Shown one piece after another: positions 28,371 to 40,742 of a DNA stretch of 64,000 bases. Numbering within the stretch: the first letter of the stretch is position 1; each line of letters starts with the position of its first letter. This DNA is from Bursaphelenchus xylophilus (Eukaryota; Nematoda; Chromadorea; Rhabditida; Aphelenchoididae). The notes beneath the pieces are model-generated. The model ran no database searches and was not told the origin of the DNA. It was given only the letters and a program-made list of their open reading frames with translations. Location of the stretch: assembly GCA_904066235.2 (NCBI GenBank), contig CAJFCV020000001.1, positions 7,006,001 to 7,070,000 of the forward strand, in the 5' to 3' direction. A program made the translations under genes and the position numbers.

Positions 28371-31300
28371 TACTTGGCACCAATTTAAAAAAAAAGTGAA
28401 TTAGTGATGTCGAAGTGAATTGACAAGACCCATACCGTTCGAAACGTCACAGAATGAGATTTTAAAAACCGCAAGTTTCACCTTTTTTGGAGTTAAATTA
28501 CGCCCGCAGCGGGCCAAACAGTCTGATATTATACTTGGCACCAATTTAAAAAAAAAGTGAATTAGTGATGTCGAAGTGAATTGACAAGACCCATACCATT
28601 CGAAACGTCACAGAATGAGATTTTAAAAACCGCAAGTTTCACCTTTTTTGGCGTTAAATTACGCCCGCAGCGGGCCAAACAGTCTGATATTATACTTGGC
28701 ACCAATTTAAAAAAAAAGTGAATTAGTGATGTCGAAGTGAATTGACAAGACCCATACCGTTCGAAACGTTACAGAATGAGATTTTAAAAACCGCAAGTTT
28801 CACCTTTTTTGGAGTTAAATTACGCCCGCAGCGGGCCAAACAGTCTGATATTATACTTGGCACCAATTTAAAAAAAGTGAATTAGTGATGTCGGCGTGAA
28901 TTGACAAGACCCATACCATTCGAAACGTCACAGAATGAGATTTTAAAAACCGCAAGTTTCACCTTTTTTGGCGTTAAATTACGCCCGCAGCGGGCCAAAC
29001 AGTCTGATATTATACTTGGCACCAATTTAAAAAAAAGTGAATTAGTGATGTCGGAGTGAATTGACAAGACCCATACCGTTCGAAACGTCACAGAATGAGA
29101 TTTTAAAAACCGCATGTTTCACCTTTTTTGGAGTTAAATTACGCCCGCAGCGGGCCAAACAGTCTGATATTCTGCTTGGCACCAATTTAAAAAAAAAAAG
29201 TGAATTAGTGATGTCGAAGTGAATTGACAAGACCCATACCATTCGAAACGTCACAGAATGAGATTTTAAAAAACCGCAAGTTTCACCTTTTTTGGCGTTA
29301 AATTACGCCCGCAGCGGGCCAAACAGTCTGATATTATACTTGGCACCAATTTAAAAAAAAAGTGAATTAGTGATGTCGAAGTGAATTGACAAGACCCATA
29401 CCGTTCGAAACGTTACAGAATGAGATTTTAAAAACCGCAAGTTTCACCTTTTTTGGAGTTAAATTACGCCCGCAGCGGGCCAAACAGTCTGATATTATAC
29501 TTGGCACCAATTTAAAAAAAAGTGAATTAGTGATGTCGGCGTGAATTGACAAGACCCATACCATTCGAAACGTCACAGAATGAGATTTTAAAAACCGCAA
29601 GTTTCACCTTTTTTGGCGTTAAATTACGCCCGCAGCGGGCCAAACAGTCTGATATTATACTTGGCACCAATTTAAAAAAAGTGAATTAGTGATGTCGGAG
29701 TGAATTGACAAGACCCATACCGTTCGAAACGTCACAGAATGAGATTTTAAAAACCGCATGTTTCACCTTTTTTGGAGTTAAATTACGCCCGCAGCGGGCC
29801 AAACAGTCTGATATTATACTTGGCACCAATTTAAAAAAAAAGTGAATTAGTGATGTCGGCGTGAATTGACAAGACCCATACCGTTCGAAACGTCACAGAA
29901 TGAGATTTTAAAAACCGCATGTTTCACCTTTTTTGGAGTTAAATTACGCCCGCAGCGGGCCAAACAGTCTGATATTCTGCTTGGCACCAATTTAAAAAAA
30001 AAAGTGAATTAGTGATGTCGAAGTGAATTGACAAGACCCATACCATTCGAAACGTCACAGAATGAGATTTTAAAAACCGCAAGTTTCACCTTTTTTGGCG
30101 TTAAATTACGCCCGCAGCGGGCCAAACAGTCTGATATTATACTTGGCACCAATTTAAAAAAAAAAAGTGAATTAGTGATGTCGAAGTGAATTGACAAGAC
30201 CCATACCATTCGAAACGTCACAGAATGAGATTTTAAAAACCGCAAGTTTCACCTTTTTTGGAGTTAAATTGCGCCCGCAGCGGGCCAAACAGTCTGATAT
30301 TATACTTGGCACCAATTTAAAAAAAAAGTGAATTAGTGATGTCGAAGTGAATTGACAAGACCCATACCATTCGAAACGTCACAGAATGAGATTTAAAAAA
30401 CCGCAAGTTTCACCTTTTTTGGAGTTAAATTACGCCCGCAGCGGGCCAAACAGTCTGATATTATACTTGGCACCAATTTAAAAAAAAAGTGAATTAGTGA
30501 TGTCGAAGTGAATTGACAAGACCCATACCATTCGAAACGTCACAGAATGAGATTTTAAAAACCGCAAGTTTCACCTTTTTTGGCGTTAAATTACGCCCGC
30601 AGCGGGCCAAACAGTCTGATATTATACTTGGCACCAATTTAAAAAAAAAGTGAATTAGTGATGTCGAAGTGAATTGACAAGACCCATACCATTCGAAACG
30701 TCACAGAATGAGATTTTAAAAACCGCAAGTTTCACCTTTTTTGGAGTTAAATTGCGCCCGCAGCGGGCCAAACAGTCTGATATTATACTTGGCACCAATT
30801 TAAAAAAAAAGTGAATTAGTGATGTCGAAGTGAATTGACAAGACCCATACCATTCGAAACGTCACAGAATGAGATTTTAAAAACCGCAAGTTTCACCTTT
30901 TTTGGCGTTAAATTACGCCCGCAGCGGGCCAAACAGTCTGATATTATACTTGGCACCAATTTAAAAAAAAAGTGAATTAGTGATGTCGAAGTGAATTGAC
31001 AAGACCCATACCGTTCGAAACGTTACAGAATGAGATTTTAAAAACCGCAAGTTTCACCTTTTTTGGCGTTAAATTACGCCCGCAGCGGGCCAAACAGTCT
31101 GATATTATACTTGGCACCAATTTAAAAAAAAAGTGAATTAGTGATGTCGAAGTGAATTGACAAGACCCATACCATTCGAAACGTCACAGAATGAGATTTT
31201 AAAAACCGCAAGTTTCACCTTTTTTGGCGTTAAATTACGCCCGCAGCGGGCCAAACAGTCTGATATTATACTTGGCACCAATTTAAAAAAAAAGTGAATT

Positions 31301-34300
31301 AGTGATGTCGAAGTGAATTGACAAGACCCATACCGTTCGAAACGTTACAGAATGAGATTTTAAAAACCGCAAGTTTCACCTTTTTTGGCGTTAAATTACG
31401 CCCGCAGCGGGCCAAACAGTCTGATATTATACTTGGCACCAATTAAAAAAAAAGTGAATTAGTGATGTCGGCGTGAATTGACAAGACCCATACCATTCGA
31501 AACGTCACAGAATGAGATTTTAAAAACCGCAAGTTTCACCTTTTTTGGCGTTAAATTACGCCCGCAGCGGGCCAAACAGTCTGATATTATACTTGGCACC
31601 AATTTAAAAAAAAGTGAATTAGTGATGTCGGAGTGAATTGACAAGACCCATACCGTTCGAAACGTCACAGAATGAGATTTTAAAAACCGCATGTTTCACC
31701 TTTTTTGGAGTTAAATTACGCCCGCAGCGGGCCAAACAGTCTGATATTATACTTGGCACCAATTTAAAAAAAAGTGAATTAGTGATGTCGGCGTGAATTG
31801 ACAAGACCCATACCGTTCGAAACGTCACAGAATGAGATTTTAAAAACCGCATGTTTCACCTTTTTTGGAGTTAAATTACGCCCGCAGCGGGCCAAACAGT
31901 CTGATATTCTGCTTGGCACCAATTTAAAAAAAAAAGTGAATTAGTGATGTCGAAGTGAATTGACAAGACCCATACCATTCGAAACGTCACAGAATGAGAT
32001 TTTAAAAACCGCAAGTTTCACCTTTTTTGGAGTTAAATTGCGCCCGCAGCGGGCCAAACAGTCTGATATTATACTTGGCACCAATTTAAAAAAAAAGTGA
32101 ATTAGTGATGTCGAAGTGAATTGACAAGACCCATACCATTCGAAACGTCACAGAATGAGATTTTAAAAACCGCAAGTTTCACCTTTTTTGGAGTTAAATT
32201 ACGCCCGCAGCGGGCCAAACAGTCTGATATTATACTTGGCACCAATTTAAAAAAAAAGTGAATTAGTGATGTCGAAGTGAATTGACAAGACCCATACCAT
32301 TCGAAACGTCACAGAATGAGATTTTAAAAACCGCAAGTTTCACCTTTTTTGGCGTTAAATTACGCCCGCAGCGGGCCAAACAGTCTGATATTATACTTGG
32401 CACCAATTTAAAAAAAAAAAGTGAATTAGTGATGTCGAAGTGAATTGACAAGACCCATACCATTCGAAACGTCACAGAATGAGATTTTAAAAACCGCAAG
32501 TTTCACCTTTTTTGGAGTTAAATTGCGCCCGCAGCGGGCCAAACAGTCTGATATTATACTTGGCACCAATTTAAAAAAAAAAAGTGAATTAGTGATGTCG
32601 AAGTGAATTGACAAGACCCATACCATTCGAAACGTCACAGAATGAGATTTTAAAAACCGCAAGTTTCACCTTTTTTGGAGTTAAATTACGCCCGCAGCGG
32701 GCCAAACAGTCTGATATTATACTTGGCACCAATTTAAAAAAAAGTGAATTAGTGATGTCGAAGTGAATTGACAAGACCCATACCATTCGAAACGTCACAG
32801 AATGAGATTTTAAAAACCGCAAGTTTCACCTTTTTTGGAGTTAAATTACGCCCGCAGCGGGCCAAACAGTCTGATATTATACTTGGCACCAATTTAAAAA
32901 AAAGTGAATTAGTGATGTCGAAGTGAATTGACAAGACCCATACCGTTCGAAACGTCACAGAATGAGATTTTAAAAACCGCAAGTTTCACCTTTTTTGGAG
33001 TTAAATTGCGCCCGCAGCGGGCCAAACAGTCTGATATTATACTTAGCACCAATAAAAAAAAAAGTGAATTAGTGATGTCGAAGTGAATTGACAAGACCCA
33101 TACCATTCGAAACGTCACAGAATGAGATTTTAAAAACCGCAAGTTTCACCTTTTTTGGCGTTAAATTACGCCCGCAGCGGGCCAAACAGTCTGATATTAT
33201 ACTTGGCACCAATTTAAAAAAAGTGAATTAGTGATGTCGAAGTGAATTGACAAGACCCATACCGTTCGAAACGTCACAGAATGAGATTTTAAAAACCGCA
33301 AGTTTCACCTTTTTTGGCGTTAAATTACGCCCGCAGCGGGCCAAACAGTCTGATATTATACTTGGCACCAATTTAAAAAAAAGTGAATTAGTGATGTCGA
33401 AGTGAATTGACAAGACCCATACCGTTCGAAACGTCACAGAATGAGATTTTAAAAACCGCAAGTTTCACCTTTTTTGGCGTTAAATTACGCCCGCAGCGGG
33501 CCAAACAGTCTGATATTATACTTGGCACCAATTTAAAAAAAAGTGAATTAGTGATGTCGAAGTGAATTGACAAGACCCATACCATTCGAAACGTCACAGA
33601 ATGAGATTTTAAAAACCGCAAGTTTCACCTTTTTTGGAGTTAAATTGCGCCCGCAGCGGGCCAAACAGTCTGATATTATACTTGGCACCAATTTAAAAAA
33701 AAAGTGAATTAGTGATGTCGAAGTGAATTGACAAGACCCATACCATTCGAAACGTCACAGAATGAGATTTTAAAAACCGCAAGTTTCACCTTTTTTGGAG
33801 TTAAATTACGCCCGCAGCGGGCCAAACAGTCTGATATTATACTTGGCACCAATTTAAAAAAAAGTGAATTAGTGATGTCGAAGTGAATTGACAAGACCCA
33901 TACCGTTCGAAACGTCACAGAATGAGATTTTAAAAACCGCAAGTTTCACCTTTTTTGGAGTTAAATTACGCCCGCAGCGGGCCAAACAGTCTGATATTCT
34001 GCTTGGCACCAATTTAAAAAAAAAGTGAATTAGTGATGTCGAAGTGAATTGACAAGACCCATACCATTCGAAACGTCACAGAATGAGATTTTAAAAACCG
34101 CAAGTTTCACCTTTTTTGGCGTTAAATTACGCCCGCAGCGGGCCAAACAGTCTGATATTATACTTGGCACCAATTTAAAAAAAAGTGAATTAGTGATGTC
34201 GAAGTGAATTGACAAGACCCATACCGTTCGAAACGTCACAGAATGAGATTTTAAAAACCGCATGTTTCACCTTTTTTGGAGTTAAATTACGCCCGCAGCG

Positions 34301-37039
34301 GGCCAAACAGTCTGATATTCTGCTTGGCACCAATTTAAAAAAAAAGTGAATTAGTGATGTCGAAGTGAATTGACAAGACCCATACCATTCGAAACGTCAC
34401 AGAATGAGATTTTAAAAACCGCAAGTTTCACCTTTTTTGGAGTTAAATTACGCCCGCAGCGGGCCAAACAGTCTGATATTATACTTGGCACCAATTTAAA
34501 AAAAAAGTGAATTAGTGATGTCGAAGTGAATTGACAAGACCCATACCATTCGAAACGTCACAGAATGAGATTTTAAAAACCGCAAGTTTCACCTTTTTTG
34601 GCGTTAAATTACGCCCGCAGCGGGCCAAACAGTCTGATATTATACTTGGCACCAATTTAAAAAAAAAGTGAATTAGTGATGTCGAAGTGAATTGACAAGA
34701 CCCATACCGTTCGAAACGTTACAGAATGAGATTTTAAAAACCGCAAGTTTCACCTTTTTTGGCGTTAAATTACGCCCGCAGCGGGCCAAACAGTCTGATA
34801 TTATACTTGGCACCAATTTAAAAAAAAAGTGAATTAGTGATGTCGAAGTGAATTGACAAGACCCATACCATTCGAAACGTCACAGAATGAGATTTTAAAA
34901 ACCGCAAGTTTCACCTTTTTTGGCGTTAAATTACGCCCGCAGCGGGCCAAACAGTCTGATATTATACTTGGCACCAATTTAAAAAAAAAGTGAATTAGTG
35001 ATGTCGAAGTGAATTGACAAGACCCATACCGTTCGAAACGTCACAGAATGAGATTTTAAAAACCGCATGTTTCACCTTTTTTGGAGTTAAATTACGCCCG
35101 CAGCGGGCCAAACAGTCTGATATTCTGCTTGGCACCAATTTAAAAAAAAAAGTGAATTAGTGATGTCGAAGTGAATTGACAAGACCCATACCATTCGAAA
35201 CGTCACAGAATGAGATTTTAAAAACCGCAAGTTTCACCTTTTTTGGCGTTAAATTACGCCCGCAGCGGGCCAAACAGTCTGATATTATACTTGGCACCAA
35301 TTTAAAAAAAAAGTGAATTAGTGATGTCGAAGTGAATTGACAAGACCCATACCATTCGAAACGTCACAGAATGAGATTTTAAAAACCGCAAGTTTCACCT
35401 TTTTTGGCGTTAAATTACGCCCGCAGCGGGCCAAACAGTCTGATATTATACTTGGCACCAATTTAAAAAAAAGTGAATTAGTGATGTCGAAGTGAATTGA
35501 CAAGACCCATACCGTTCGAAACGTTACAGAATGAGATTTTAAAAACCGCAAGTTTCACCTTTTTTGGCGTTAAATTACGCCCGCAGCGGGCCAAACAGTC
35601 TGATATTATACTTGGCACCAATTTAAAAAAAAAGTGAATTAGTGATGTCGAAGTGAATTGACAAGACCCATACCATTCGAAACGTCACAGAATGAGATTT
35701 TAAAAACCGCAAGTTTCACCTTTTTTGGAGTTAAATTACGCCCGCAGCGGGCCAAACAGTCTGATATTATACTTGGCACCAATTTAAAAAAAAGTGAATT
35801 AGTGATGTCGAAGTGAATTGACAAGACCCATACCATTCGAAACGTCACAGAATGAGATTTTAAAAACCGCAAGTTTCACCTTTTTTGGCGTTAAATTACG
35901 CCCGCAGCGGGCCAAACAGTCTGATCTTATACTTGGCACCAATTAAAAAAAAAAAGTGAATTAGTGATGTCGGAGTGAATTGACAAGACCCGTACCGTTC
36001 GAAACGTCACAGAATGAGATTTTAAAAACCGCAACTTTCACCTTTTTTGGAGTTAAATTACGCCCGCAGCGGGCCAAGCAGTCGGATATTATACTCGGCA
36101 CCAATTTAAAAAAAAAGTGAATTAGTGATGTCGGAGTGAATTGATAAGACCCACACCATTCGAAACGTCACAGAATGAGATTTTAAAAACCGCAAGTTTA
36201 ACCTTTTTTGGAGTTAAATTACGCCCGCAGCGGGCCAAACAGTCTGATATTATACTTGGCACCAATTAAAAAAAAAGTGAATTAGTGATGTCGGAGTGAA
36301 TTGACAAGACCCATACCATTCGAAACGTCACAGAATGAGATTTTAAAAACCGCAAGTTTCACCTTTTTTGGAGTTAAATTATGCCCGCAGCGGGCCAAAC
36401 AGTCCGATATTATACTTGGCACCAATAAAAAAAAAAGTGAATTAGTGATGTCGGAGTGAATTGACAAGACCCATACCATTCGAAACGTCACAGAATGAGA
36501 TTTTAAAAACCGCAAGTTTCACCTTTTTTGGAGTTAAATTATGCCCGCAGCGGGCCAAACAGTCCGATATTATACTTGGCACCAATTAAAAAAAAGTGAA
36601 TTAGTGATGTCGGAGTGAATTGACAAGACCCATACCATTCGAAACGTCACAGAATGAGATTTTAAAAACCGCAAGTTTCACCTTTTTTGAAGTTAAATTA
36701 CGCCCGCAGCGGGCCAAACAGTCTGATATTATACTTGGCACCAATTTAAAAAAAAGTGAATTAGTGATGTCGGAGTGAATTGACAAGACCCACACCATTC
36801 GAAACGTCACAGAATGAGATTTTAAAAACCGCAAGTTTCACCTTTTTTGGAGTTAAATTACGCCCGCAGCGGGCCAAACAGTCTTATATTATACTTGGAA
36901 CCAATTTAAAAAAAAGTGAATTAGTGATGTCGGAGTGAATTGATAAGACCCACACCATTCGAAACGTCACAGAATGAGATTTTAAAAACCGCAAGTTTCA
37001 CCTTTTTTGGAGTTAAATTACCCCCGCAGCAGGCCAAAC
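28371..37039. repeat. Satellite array, right block, with distinct variant family
   Basis: The same 160-161 bp satellite continues for about 54 copies after the inserted element. From about 25.9 kb onward, and through most of this block, the monomers carry variants rare or absent further left: gtcgaagtg or gtcggcgtg instead of gtcggagtg, accgttcg for accattcg, ggcgttaaat for ggagttaaat, cgcatgttt for cgcaagttt, and gatattctgcttgg for gatattatacttgg. The last 1 kb (about 35,980-37,039) returns to the ggagtg type but with scattered private substitutions. The final monomer is cut after aggccaaac at 37,039. Confidence 0.96.
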
Positions 37040-37584
37040 CAAAATTCGCAAAATTTTGCGACACCGTAAAGTACCAAAATTTTGGTTTTTGCAGTTTTTC
37101 TCTAAAATACGGAAACTTTTTAAATTGTCGTAAAAATTTTACGTCTAAAGTTGCCCCACCACGAAGACAATAAATGCCACTTTGCATGGCATTCCGTTAT
37201 TTTTTACGGGAAAAAATTAGGCTTTATGAAGTTTGGGCGAAAAACTTTCTGCGAATTACAAACTTTAGGCGGGTAGAAAGGTGTGCGTGTATGAAGTAAG
37301 CATGGCTGCAATGCGGGCCGGGCCGCGAGTACAGGCCGAAATTTCCAAGTCCGGACCTGGAAGATTTTCAACGCCCGGCCCGGGTAAAATTTTCATGTCT
37401 AATTTTATGATTTTATTGTTAGAAACTTTCGTTCTGTGAAAAACGCCTTAGCCGGATATTTTTGGATGCCAAGCCCAAAGCTTTTCGCCTATGCTTTGTG
37501 ATTCGCCGAAAGTATTTTATCCAAAGATTTTCACCCAAACTCCATAAAGCCACAAAAGTTATTATTAGCACGTTATATTTGACC
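37040..37584. other. Satellite edge to CDKAL1: no gene, low-complexity and GC-rich repeat-like DNA
   Basis: AT-rich sequence with short inverted motifs (aaaattcgcaaaattttgcg at 37,040) is followed by a GC-rich patch at about 37,310-37,390 (gggccgggcc...cccggcccggg). That patch resembles another at about 59,580-59,760, which suggests a dispersed repeat. The CDKAL1 frame is open upstream to 37,462, but that extension (with an ATG at 37,462) does not look like conserved CDKAL1 sequence and is treated as leader. Confidence 0.6.
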
Positions 37585-39208
37585 ATGGAATCAGGAGATA
37601 TTGAAGACGGATTTGTGGCACCCGGCTTTAAACCTCCAATTAATGGGATTGTCCTCACCAGACTTAAGTCCAAGGATAACAAAGGGGAAAATGAAATCCC
37701 ACATATTGAAAGTGATCTCGCATGGAGTCGTAAGGTATATGTCAGGACCTGGGGTTGTGCCCACAACAGTAGTGACTCAGAGTACATGAGCGGCCTTCTA
37801 GTCAACTCGGGGTTTAAGCTGACACCCAATCCAGATGCCGCAGATTTATGGGTGTTGAACAGTTGCACTGTAAAGACTCCGTCTGAAAATCAACTCGAAA
37901 ACGAAATTTTAAAGGCTAAGAAGAAGAGGAAGTACGTTGTTGTGGCTGGTTGTGTATCGCAGGTAAGTAAATTTCTTTCATATTATTATTTAGGCGGCAC
38001 CAACTGTTGAATATTTGAAAAATGTATCTATTGTGGGCGTCCAGCAAGTGGATCAAATAGTAAACGTGGTGGAGGAAACGTTGAAGGGTAATGTGGTAAG
38101 ACATTTAAGCCTTCGGAGGAAAGAAGCTTTGTCTTTGGATTTACCGAAGGTTCGAAGGAACAAATTTGTAGAAATCTTGGCAATCAACACTGGATGTCTA
38201 AATCACTGTACATATTGCAAGACGAAGCAAGCTCGAGGCGATTTGAAAAGCTTTCCGGTCGATGAAATTGTTAAAAGGGCAAAGTCTGCTTTTTCTGAAG
38301 GCTGTAAGGAAGTTTGGCTGACATCGGAGGACCTTGGTGCTTATGGAAGGGATATCGGGCATGTATGTTTTATTCGTTTGGTCTGACAAATTATAATTTA
38401 CATTCCTAGGTGTTGCCTGATCTTTTGAGCCAGCTGGTTAAGATTATACCGCACGATTGCATGATGAGATTAGGAATGACCAATCCACCTTATATCTTAG
38501 ACCATCTACAGGAAATTGCTGACACATTGAATCACCCACGTGTTTACAGCTTTCTTCACATCCCTGTGCAGGCCGGGAGCGATGCTGTTTTGGCCGAAAT
38601 GAAACGGGAGTATACATCTGAGCAGTTTTGTAAAGTAGTTGATTTTATGAGAGAGAAGTAAGTTGAGTAATGTAAAATAGTTTATATTTAGCGTTCCGGG
38701 TGTTTATATTGCAACTGACTTCATTTGTGCATTCCCTTCGGAGACAACTGATGATTTCCTAGATAGTATGAAACTGGTTGAAAAATACAAGTTCCCTTCA
38801 TTGTTCATCAATCAGTTCTACCCTCGTCCCGGAACGCCAGCGGCGCGTCTAAAGAAGATAGATACTGTAGAAGCACGTCGGAGAACTGCAGCTATGACAG
38901 AACTTTTCAAGAGTTATACCACATACAAGAACGACAGAATTGGTAAGAATTACCGAGTTTTGATCTGCGAGAAAGCGACCGACAAGAAGAGTTATGTAGG
39001 ACACAATAAGGCATACGAACACATCCTAGTGTCCTCGGATAAAGACCTGCTGGGTCAATGGGTCACAGTTCAAATTAAAGAGGTATCCAAATTTTACATG
39101 AAAGCCGATCTCGTCGAGGACAACCAAACATCTTTGAGAAAGTACTACAAACTTGCAGTAATCCCAATAATCTTGTTAATGTTTTTCTTTATTGTTAAAT
39201 TACTATAA
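37585..39208 (+). CDS. CDKAL1: CDKAL1: tRNA t6A37 methylthiotransferase
   Basis: Radical-SAM enzyme that converts t6A37 to ms2t6A37 in lysine tRNA, aiding accurate AAA/AAG decoding; in animals it is anchored in the ER membrane. Exons: 37585-37962, 37994-38362, 38410-38657, 38692-39208, giving 503 aa. Introns are 31, 47 and 34 bp. The N-terminal MTTase domain shows its three cluster cysteines in [26 protein letters not shown] and AGCVSQ. The radical-SAM motif is [15 protein letters not shown] (CxxxCxxC). Further family blocks are [27 protein letters not shown] and [13 protein letters not shown], followed by a TRAM-type region. The C-terminus is a hydrophobic tail anchor ([18 protein letters not shown]), a CDKAL1 hallmark separating it from bacterial MtaB. 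The start at 37,585 was chosen because homology begins just after it; an in-frame ATG at 37,462 exists. Slightly shorter than the human protein (about 579 aa), mainly at the ends. Confidence 0.95.
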
Positions 39209-39218
39209 AGATTACTTG

Positions 39219-39446
39219 TTAAAAGTCGGAAACTCGTCCTTTCCTCTCCCAATCTCCGTATCGAGTAGGCTCGGGTCCTCTAGGCCCGCCAATCTCTCCA
39301 GTCTGCTGGTTTTGAACTTGTCCTCGCTGCGGTTCACTTTCATCTTCTAGCACACCAACCGGCGTGCGATTTACCTTCTTTGCTGGGGACTTCCCCAGAT
39401 CCCTCGGCTTTCCCGTGGCAAATCCGCGGACAAAAAGTCGTATCAT
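39219..39446 (-). CDS. SDHAF4: SDHAF4: succinate dehydrogenase assembly factor 4
   Basis: Single-exon, 75 aa mitochondrial matrix chaperone that binds FAD-loaded SDHA and promotes its assembly with SDHB into complex II. The C-terminus [19 protein letters not shown] followed by a terminal D-F is the diagnostic conserved block of the family (DUF1674). The N-terminus [16 protein letters not shown] is basic and lacks acidic residues until D16, as in a mitochondrial presequence. It lies 133 bp downstream of COX5B on the same strand. A splice-acceptor-like ttgatgtttag directly abuts the ATG, as expected for a trans-spliced downstream operon gene. Its stop is 10 bp from the CDKAL1 stop on the opposite strand, so the two 3' ends overlap. 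Confidence 0.93.
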   Translation of the reverse strand: MIRLFVRGFATGKPRDLGKSPAKKVNRTPVGVLEDESEPQRGQVQNQQTGEIGGPRGPEPTRYGDWERKGRVSDF

Positions 39447-39579
39447 CTAAACATCAATAAACCAGTTTTGCTCAGAATTAATAAGCGAGATAGACGTTTC
39501 TTTAAATCAGCGAATCTCTCAAATAATTTCTTTAATCTCACTAAAGATTCACTTGGGGAAATCTAAAAATGTTCCACGT
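39447..39579 (-). promoter_or_regulatory. COX5B-SDHAF4 intercistronic spacer with acceptor-like site at the SDHAF4 ATG
   Basis: 133 bp between the COX5B stop and the SDHAF4 start. On the minus strand it ends ...ttgatgtttag|ATG, a pyrimidine-poor but canonical-looking TTTAG acceptor with no 5'UTR left. This is the pattern of a trans-splice site in a nematode operon. No spliced-leader gene is visible in the window. Confidence 0.5.
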
Positions 39580-40118
39580 CTAGACAGATTCTGGGTCGGC
39601 GTCAATAGCCTTGTACCAAGCTCCGCATTCGCATCTCTTGGGTTCCCCTTTACGGATAACCATGAAGTTGACATGTCCGGAGTCATGTTCACCTAAACAC
39701 AGATAACGTTTCTCAGGACGCACTTACAGAGACATCCAATAATACGCTCGAGAAAGTGAACGGGGACCAGATTTGGCTTTTCTTTGGATGAGTTCTCGGC
39801 TCTGTAATAGACCTTAGGTTCGTAGCGCTGAAAAAAATAATGAGGTGAGACGCATAACAGAGATGAAAATACAATTTTTTAGAATACCTACATCGTCGCC
39901 AGCTAAACGAGCAATCAACATTTTCTTTTCACGACCAGTAGCATGTTCAAGGGGATCCGGATCTACAAAAAACAGTTTACGACAAATGTATACTTACAAT
40001 ATCCATAATCTTCTGGACTGGCCTCGGTGGCATATGGCCTGGAGGCTGCCAAGGGTCTTGCGTTAGCCCTGCTAGCCGCGAAAAGGGCGCTAGAAAGACG
40101 ACGAGCGGAAGCAAGCAT
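39580..40118 (-). CDS. COX5B: COX5B: cytochrome c oxidase subunit 5B
   Basis: Nuclear-encoded, zinc-binding peripheral subunit of respiratory complex IV on the matrix side of the inner mitochondrial membrane. Minus-strand exons: 39998-40118, 39892-39962, 39728-39827, 39580-39692, giving 134 aa. Introns are 35, 64 and 35 bp with GTAAGT-like donors and TTTAG or TTTCAG acceptors. The N-terminus MLASARRLSSALFAASRANA is an Arg/Ala/Ser presequence. The zinc site is intact: IGCLCEHDSGHVNFMVI and KRCECGAWYKAI provide the Cys and His ligands. The start is the only sensible ATG, just after an acceptor-like actttag. Likely first gene of an operon with SDHAF4; both serve the respiratory chain. Confidence 0.95.
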
Positions 40119-40742
40119 CTCTAAAGTTGCTTTACTATTTTTAAAAAATCCTTAAAGCATAGAAAGAAAAACGACATTATCGCGCGAAACCTTTACAACA
40201 AAAAGAGAGGCAAAAATGGAGAGGACAAAACACAAGACGTGCAAATTCAACAACAAATTGGCGATTGGCATTCCGTATAAAAGAATTGCGTGATATGTTT
40301 TCGTCTCAGAACAGAGAGAAGTAATTTAAGATATGAATTTTCTATTCACTGGCACTTGCTTTGATAACTCATGACAAGTTTAGAGGAGGTTTATAAAGCA
40401 AAAATGTAGCAAGAGAACTGTAAAACACTTCAAAGGGATCGGCAAATACTTGCCACCATATTTCTTACCTATATCATTTGAAAGAGCATTACAAATAGTG
40501 TGCAGGGCAAAAGAAATAGCTGCCCAATTTGCCTTAGGACAAAGTTATGATCAAAATATAGGTTTTCGACTACTTTCCGGCGTTACTTTATAAGCTCTTG
40601 GAATTTCGACAAACTTGTGTCCCGTTGGCCGAGTGGTAGTGATCCCAATACAGACAAAATCGATATTTTACGGGGTTTTTTGAGTTTTTGTTCTTTTTTG
40701 AAACGACCATAAATTTGATGGTGATGAGAGGTGAAGATGCCA
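40119..40742. other. Intergenic, no gene seen
   Basis: AT-rich sequence without a supportable ORF. At about 40,618 the string cccgttggccgagtggt resembles the 5' half (A box) of a tRNA-Ser or tRNA-Leu, but no anticodon arm or B box (GGTTCGA) follows, so it is at most a tRNA-derived fragment. Confidence 0.5.

Noticed and set aside
296..36834. Dozens of 77-98 aa minus-strand ORFs with near-identical sequence across the satellite
   Set aside because: They arise because one monomer strand lacks stops in part of its length; each spans a monomer border, the period is not a multiple of three, and they overlap one another. No start context, intron or coding constraint was seen.
1..37039. CRISPR-like array (regular repeats)
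   Set aside because: The whole 160 bp unit is conserved with no variable spacers, and the flanking genes are eukaryotic; this is a satellite.
40618..40690. tRNA-Ser/Leu gene
   Set aside because: Only an A-box-like 5' part (ttggccgagtggt) is present; there is no anticodon stem, T arm or B box.
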